Positions 6,720 to 9,544 of a stretch of 9,544 nt of DNA are shown piece after piece. The notes below the pieces were generated by a model. It was given only the letters and a program-made list of their open reading frames with translations. It was not told the origin of the DNA and did not search any database. The translations under genes were made by a program, and so were the position numbers. Every line of letters begins with the position of its first letter. Within the stretch, counting starts at the first letter, position 1. Origin of the DNA: an uncultured Paracoccus sp. GTDB lineage: Bacteria; Pseudomonadota; Alphaproteobacteria; Rhodobacterales; Rhodobacteraceae. Location: assembly GCA_937859005.1 (NCBI GenBank), contig CALLYR010000026.1, positions 1 to 9,544 of the forward strand, given 5' to 3'.

Positions 6720-7079
6720 CTTGCGCCCTCCATCCGCGCGCGGCGCGTAGCGCGCGGCACGTGCCTGTCATGTCGCGCCCCCGGACAGCGCCCCGCTGCG
6801 GATCACGCTGGCAGTGGAAACGATGCCGTCGCTGGTGCCGGGGACGGCAGCCCGAAGCCAGCCGATGCGGGAAACGAAAGGGGCTTCAGGGTAAAGGCGA
6901 AGGCGCGGCATGGTCCTTTCCGGAACTGGGTAGGTCCAAGCCTACTGCCCACACCAGCCCTTTGACAGTGGATGCGGGAAGGCACGGAACGAATAAGGCA
7001 CGGTCATTCCGGTCTGCGGTCAATCCCTTCGCTCGCTCACGACGGCCTAGGGCGCGCCACCGGCGATCGGTCCGCCCGG
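6720..7079 (-). other. 360-bp gap: leader region of the ATPase operon
   Basis: No convincing gene is visible on either strand; short open frames here are Arg/Pro-rich and match nothing I recognise. It must contain the promoter of the ATPase operon, but no clear -35/-10 pair and no FNR-like box is evident. It holds a strong hairpin next to the Shine-Dalgarno, an interrupted inverted repeat GTAGG-N6-CCTAC at 6930-6945, and an imperfect inverted repeat GGAACGA-N11-TCATTCC at 6986-7010 that could be an operator. No U-tract terminator follows the MFS gene. Confidence 0.5.
6734..6757 (-). promoter_or_regulatory. GC-rich hairpin just upstream of the ATPase Shine-Dalgarno
   Basis: CCGCGCGC (6734-6741) and GCGCGCGG (6750-6757) are perfect 8-bp inverted arms with an 8-base loop. 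The stem ends about three bases before the GGAGGG ribosome-binding site at 6726-6731. It overlaps a 10-bp palindrome GGCACGTGCC at 6756-6765. There is no U-tract, so it is not a typical terminator. It could affect translation start or mRNA stability of the operon. A Mg2+-responsive leader is conceivable by analogy to mgtA of enterobacteria, but nothing in the sequence proves it. Confidence 0.35.
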
Positions 7080-8354
7080 TCAGTCCGGCGCCGCTGCCGA
7101 CCTGCTGTCATCCCCCGCCCTGTCGCGTCTGGCAAGGCGGCGGTGCAGCGGGACCAGCCCCGCGATGGTCGGAAGCGCGAACAGGGCGCCGGCCAGGAAG
7201 GTCCATTGCGCGCCGAAAGCATCCCACAGGAACCCGGTCATCACGCTCGCGGCCAGCAGCGCCCCGCCGGTCACGAGGTTGAACACGCCGGAGGCGGTGC
7301 CGCGCAATTCAGGCGGCGCGCTGTCGGCGATCAGCGTGGCGAGGACCCCTTGCGTGAAGCCCATGTGCAGCCCCGCAGCACAACGCCCGCCAATACCCCC
7401 CACAGGGTCGGCACGAAGGCGAGTGTCAGATCCGCTGCGATCAGCAGGACAAGGCCAGCAATCAGGATCGAGATCCGGTTCACGCCATCGGACAATACAC
7501 CGACCGGATAGGACGACAGCGCATAGGCGATGTTCAGCACGACAAGGACCAGCGGCACGAACGTCAGCAACAGGCCGGCGTTCCCGGCCCGCAGGATCAG
7601 GAAGGCCTCGCTGAACTGCGCCAGCGTGAACGACGCCGCCACCACGACGACCCACCAGTAGATCGCGCCCAATCCGGCCAGTTCGCGCAGGCTGAGCGGG
7701 TGCTTCACCTTGCGCAATCCCCCAGGACGCGCGGGCTCGTGCACGGCGATCAGGACAAGCGCGAGCGCCGCGAAGGCCGGGATCACCGCGACCCAGAACA
7801 CCGAGGCGAAATCGTCGGCAAAGCGCCACATCAGGCCGATCGCCAGAAAGGGTCCGATGAAGGCCCCCGCCGTATCCAGCGACTGCCGCAGCCCGAACGC
7901 AGCGCCGCGTTAGGCCGGGCGGGGCGATGTCGGCCATGAGCGCATCGCGCGGCGTGCCCCGAATGCCCTTGCCCACCCGGTCGATGAAGCGCGCGGCGAC
8001 CAGCCGGCCGACCGTTGGCGCGAGCGGAAAGACCGGCTTGGTGAGCGCGGCCAGCTCGTAACCCAAGGCCGCCAGGCCCTTGCGCCGGTCGATGCGGTCG
8101 CTGAGCGCGCCGGAAAAGACCTTGGTGATCGCCCCTGTCGCCCCAGCGATCCCCTCGATGATGCCGACCGTCAGGGCCGCCGCCCCGAGGCCGACCACCA
8201 GATAGATCGGCAGGAGCGCATGGATCATCTCGGACGAGACATCCATCAGCAGCGACACGAACCCCAGCGCCCATATCCCGGCGGGGAGTCGGCGCCACGC
8301 CGGTCCGGCGTCACGCCGATTGCCTGTCTTCCGCCCTTCGCCCCTGTCAGTCAT
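7080..8354 (-). pseudogene. MFS transporter with two compensating frameshifts
   Basis: Starting at the ATG at 8354, the first part reads as an MFS transporter: WALGFVSLLMDVSSEMIHAL (helix 1), then the helix 2-3 loop GALSDRIDRRKG, then GKGIRGTPRDALMADIAPP. At 7909-7913 the match shifts by one base: GGCCTAACGCGGC stands where a codon run for GL-RGAAFGLRQSLDTAGAF is expected, so one base appears inserted. The conserved reading continues in the second frame (GPFLAIGLMWRFADDF to FVPTLWGVLAGVVL) until about 7371-7377, where one base appears lost and the first frame resumes as GLHMGFTQGVLATLIADSAP. The first frame has no stop, so a 424-residue ORF exists but its central ~178 codons are out of frame. 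Corrected length, about 424 residues, is normal for MFS. A drug or metabolite exporter is likely, substrate unknown. It may be a true pseudogene or an assembly error. Confidence 0.75.
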
Positions 8355-8480
8355 GCCTCGACCTTCGCACCCCACCCTTGAGGTTTTCTCGAGGCGAGGC
8401 CGGTTTCCTTCAATCCGCCATGGGCGGCAGGGACTGGCTGCAATCTCCCCCGCGGTCTCGCATCCGAAAGTTGCTGCATT

Positions 8481-8558
8481 TCACTTGTTGATGAACTCGG
8501 CATGGGCCTCGTCGCGGTTGGCTTGCAAGGTATGAAAGCGGGCCGCACCCCTCGACAT
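8481..8558 (-). other. Short 25-residue ORF of unknown origin, possibly a gene-end fragment
   Basis: Between the dehydrogenase remnant and the MFS gene an ATG-started frame reads MSRGAARFHTLQANRDEAHA then EFINK and a TGA. The composition (helical, balanced charge) looks like the C-terminal end of a real protein rather than random high-GC frame, but I do not recognise the family. No ribosome-binding site is evident. It may be the tail of a gene whose front was lost in the same event that truncated the dehydrogenase. The remaining bases of the 8355-8577 gap hold a short inverted repeat CCGCC-N3-GGCGG at 8415-8427 and nothing else I can name. Confidence 0.3.
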
Positions 8559-8577
8559 TCGGCGATCCGGTGGGCGG

Positions 8578-9107
8578 TCACATCATCAGAGCCCTTGCCG
8601 CACCAAAGCCGTAGAGGCCGAGCCGCCGCAGCTGCCCGGCCATCCGGTAGCTGCGAAAGCCGATGAGCCCTGCGCAGAGGAGCGGCGCCAGCGCGACGGA
8701 ATCGGCGGTCACGGACAAGGGAAAGACATAGGCCGCGTCCGCGACGCAGTATTCGGCATAGCCGCCGTCGCGGGTGTAACCGGTGAAGAGCGGTGCGTCG
8801 CAGAGGTTTTCCGGCGCCATTGCACAGTAAGGACAGCATCCGCATGTGTGCCGAGCCAGGGCACCCCGACCCGCTGACCGGTCGGCAATCCCTTGACCCG
8901 TGGGCCCGCGCATTCGACGCGCCCGACGATCTCGTGGCCGGGCACAAGGGGCAGCCTGGGTCCGGCAAGCTCGCCGTCTACGATATGCAGGTCGGCGCGG
9001 CAGACCCCGCAGGCCTCGACCCGGATCAGGACCTCGCCCGGCGCCGGCTGCGGCAGGTCTCGCAGCTCGAGGCGAGACCATCCACCCGTGAATACCATGG
9101 CTCGTAT
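8578..9107 (-). pseudogene. Zinc-dependent alcohol dehydrogenase, truncated and frameshifted
   Basis: The reading begins RAMVFTGGWSRLELRDLP and shows the catalytic zinc site ACGVCRADLH with PGHE shortly after, then VGVPWLG. Near 8848-8852 one base is missing (GGCACACA where GGCCACACA is expected). In the next frame the structural zinc cluster HTCGCCPYC and ENLCDAPLFTGYTRDGGYAEY follow, then APLLCAGLIGFRSYRMAGQL and GLYGFGAA. The protein then ends at TGA 8578-8580, just as the NAD-binding fold starts, giving about 175 of the roughly 330-340 residues usual for this family. The Shine-Dalgarno GGGGAG lies seven bases before ATA (9107-9105) in IRAMVF, where relatives begin MRAMVF; the first ATG is at 9098, too far from that site. 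The gene follows the RND adaptor stop by about 18 bases, so was probably co-transcribed with it. It cannot make an active dehydrogenase. Confidence 0.8.
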
Positions 9108-9125
9108 CCGTGATCTCCCCTAGGC

Positions 9126-9544
9126 TTATGTATCCGGCATCTCTGCCGCCCTGACCCGCACGCCGTCGACGATGTGGTCGCCGGGATGCAGGATCACCTC
9201 GGCGCCCGGATCAAGCCCGCGCCGCACTTCCGCCCAGTCCGGGTTGCGCTCGCCGATCTCGAGGGGCGTCAGCCGGGCGCGCTCGCCCTCGATCCGGAAC
9301 ACCGCCCAGTCGTTGCCGCTGCGGAAAAGACTGCCCACCGGGACCGCCGTCAGCGCCTGGCCCTGCCAGACCATGATATGGGCGGTCACGCGATAGCCGT
9401 CCCCCAGTCCCTGCCAGGCGGCCGGCTCGCCTTGAGGCGCAAGGACCGCGGTCACGCGCTGCTCCTCGATCCCCAGGGCCGAGACGCGGGTGACGGCAGA
9501 GGGATCGACCCGGACGACGCGGGCGGCCAGCGGCGGGCCGCCCC
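9126..9544 (-). CDS. HlyD family/RND efflux periplasmic adaptor subunit, C-terminal part
   Basis: The gene runs off the window; 138 C-terminal residues are visible, ending MPDT before TAA 9128-9126. The visible part shows the adaptor beta-barrel and membrane-proximal region: VVRVDPSAVTRVSALGIEEQ, GYRVTAHIMVWQG, AVPVGSLFRSGNDWAVFRIE, and LDPGAEVILHPGDHIVDGVRV. This pattern is typical of periplasmic adaptors that link an inner-membrane efflux pump to an outer-membrane channel, exporting toxic compounds or metals. The missing N-terminal part would hold the signal or anchor, coiled-coil hairpin and lipoyl domains. The frame is intact to the edge. The zinc dehydrogenase remnant starts about 18 bases after its stop. 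The pump partner is not in the window, so the substrate is unknown. Confidence 0.85.
   Translation of the reverse strand, partial: GGPPLAARVVRVDPSAVTRVSALGIEEQRVTAVLAPQGEPAAWQGLGDGYRVTAHIMVWQGQALTAVPVGSLFRSGNDWAVFRIEGERARLTPLEIGERNPDWAEVRRGLDPGAEVILHPGDHIVDGVRVRAAEMPDT

Noticed and set aside
4491..6965. 824-codon open frame on the plus strand, antisense to the ATPase
   Set aside because: Its product is rich in Arg, Gln, His and Gly with no recognisable domain, and the opposite strand encodes a complete P-type ATPase. Long antisense frames are common in high-GC coding DNA.
6962..6967. TTGACA on the plus strand in the ATPase leader
   Set aside because: No -10 hexamer at suitable spacing and no plus-strand gene downstream.
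7040..7080. GGGCG/CGCCC inverted segments after the MFS stop as a terminator
   Set aside because: Weak pairing and no T-tract on the coding strand, so it does not meet the pattern of an intrinsic terminator.
1..9544. Insertion sequences, integrases, attachment sites and CRISPR arrays
   Set aside because: No transposase or integrase motifs, no terminal inverted repeats and no regularly spaced repeats were found; the only tandem repeat is the 24-bp one at 285-308.

Overview
The window is a high-GC stretch in which every supportable gene lies on the minus strand, so it reads from right to left. The protein families, the lack of plus-strand genes and the FNR/FixK-like boxes suggest an alphaproteobacterium, tentatively the Rhodobacteraceae. 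That placement rests on gene style only. No rRNA, tRNA, CRISPR array, transposase or integrase was found.

Layout in transcription order. (a) 9544-9126: C-terminal end of an HlyD/RND efflux adaptor cut by the window edge. (b) 9107-8578: a zinc alcohol dehydrogenase remnant with an ATA where the start codon seems to belong, a frameshift, and an end at the start of the NAD-binding domain. (c) 8577-8355: a gap with a 25-residue ORF of unknown origin. (d) 8354-7080: an MFS transporter with two compensating frameshifts. (e) 7079-6720: a 360-bp non-coding leader with a strong GC hairpin. (f) 6719-2909: an intact, tightly overlapped operon of a P-type cation (probably Mg2+) ATPase, a DUF2127 membrane protein and a PAP2 phosphatase; both junctions are ATGA. 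(g) 2908-2744: a regulatory gap with two FNR/FixK-like sites. (h) 2743-1904: a tandem universal stress protein. (i) 1666-464: a secreted/membrane protein with a bactofilin-like repeat domain. (j) 279-48: a frameshifted, truncated flavodoxin-like gene preceded by three tandem copies of an 8-bp unit carrying a Shine-Dalgarno core.

Universal stress protein, cation ATPase, DUF2127, PAP2, flavodoxin-like protein, zinc alcohol dehydrogenase and MFS transporter together look like a low-oxygen or envelope-stress accessory island. The best direct support is an FNR-like site placed close to the class II activator position upstream of the stress protein. The central genes (ATPase to bactofilin-like protein) are intact. 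Flanking genes on both sides carry frameshifts, and two of them also lose their 3' parts. This could be real decay around a maintained core or sequencing error; the truncations and ATA codon favour decay for at least the dehydrogenase and flavodoxin genes. I see no clearly new defence or mobile system. The most distinctive unit is the coupled ATPase-DUF2127-PAP2 operon.
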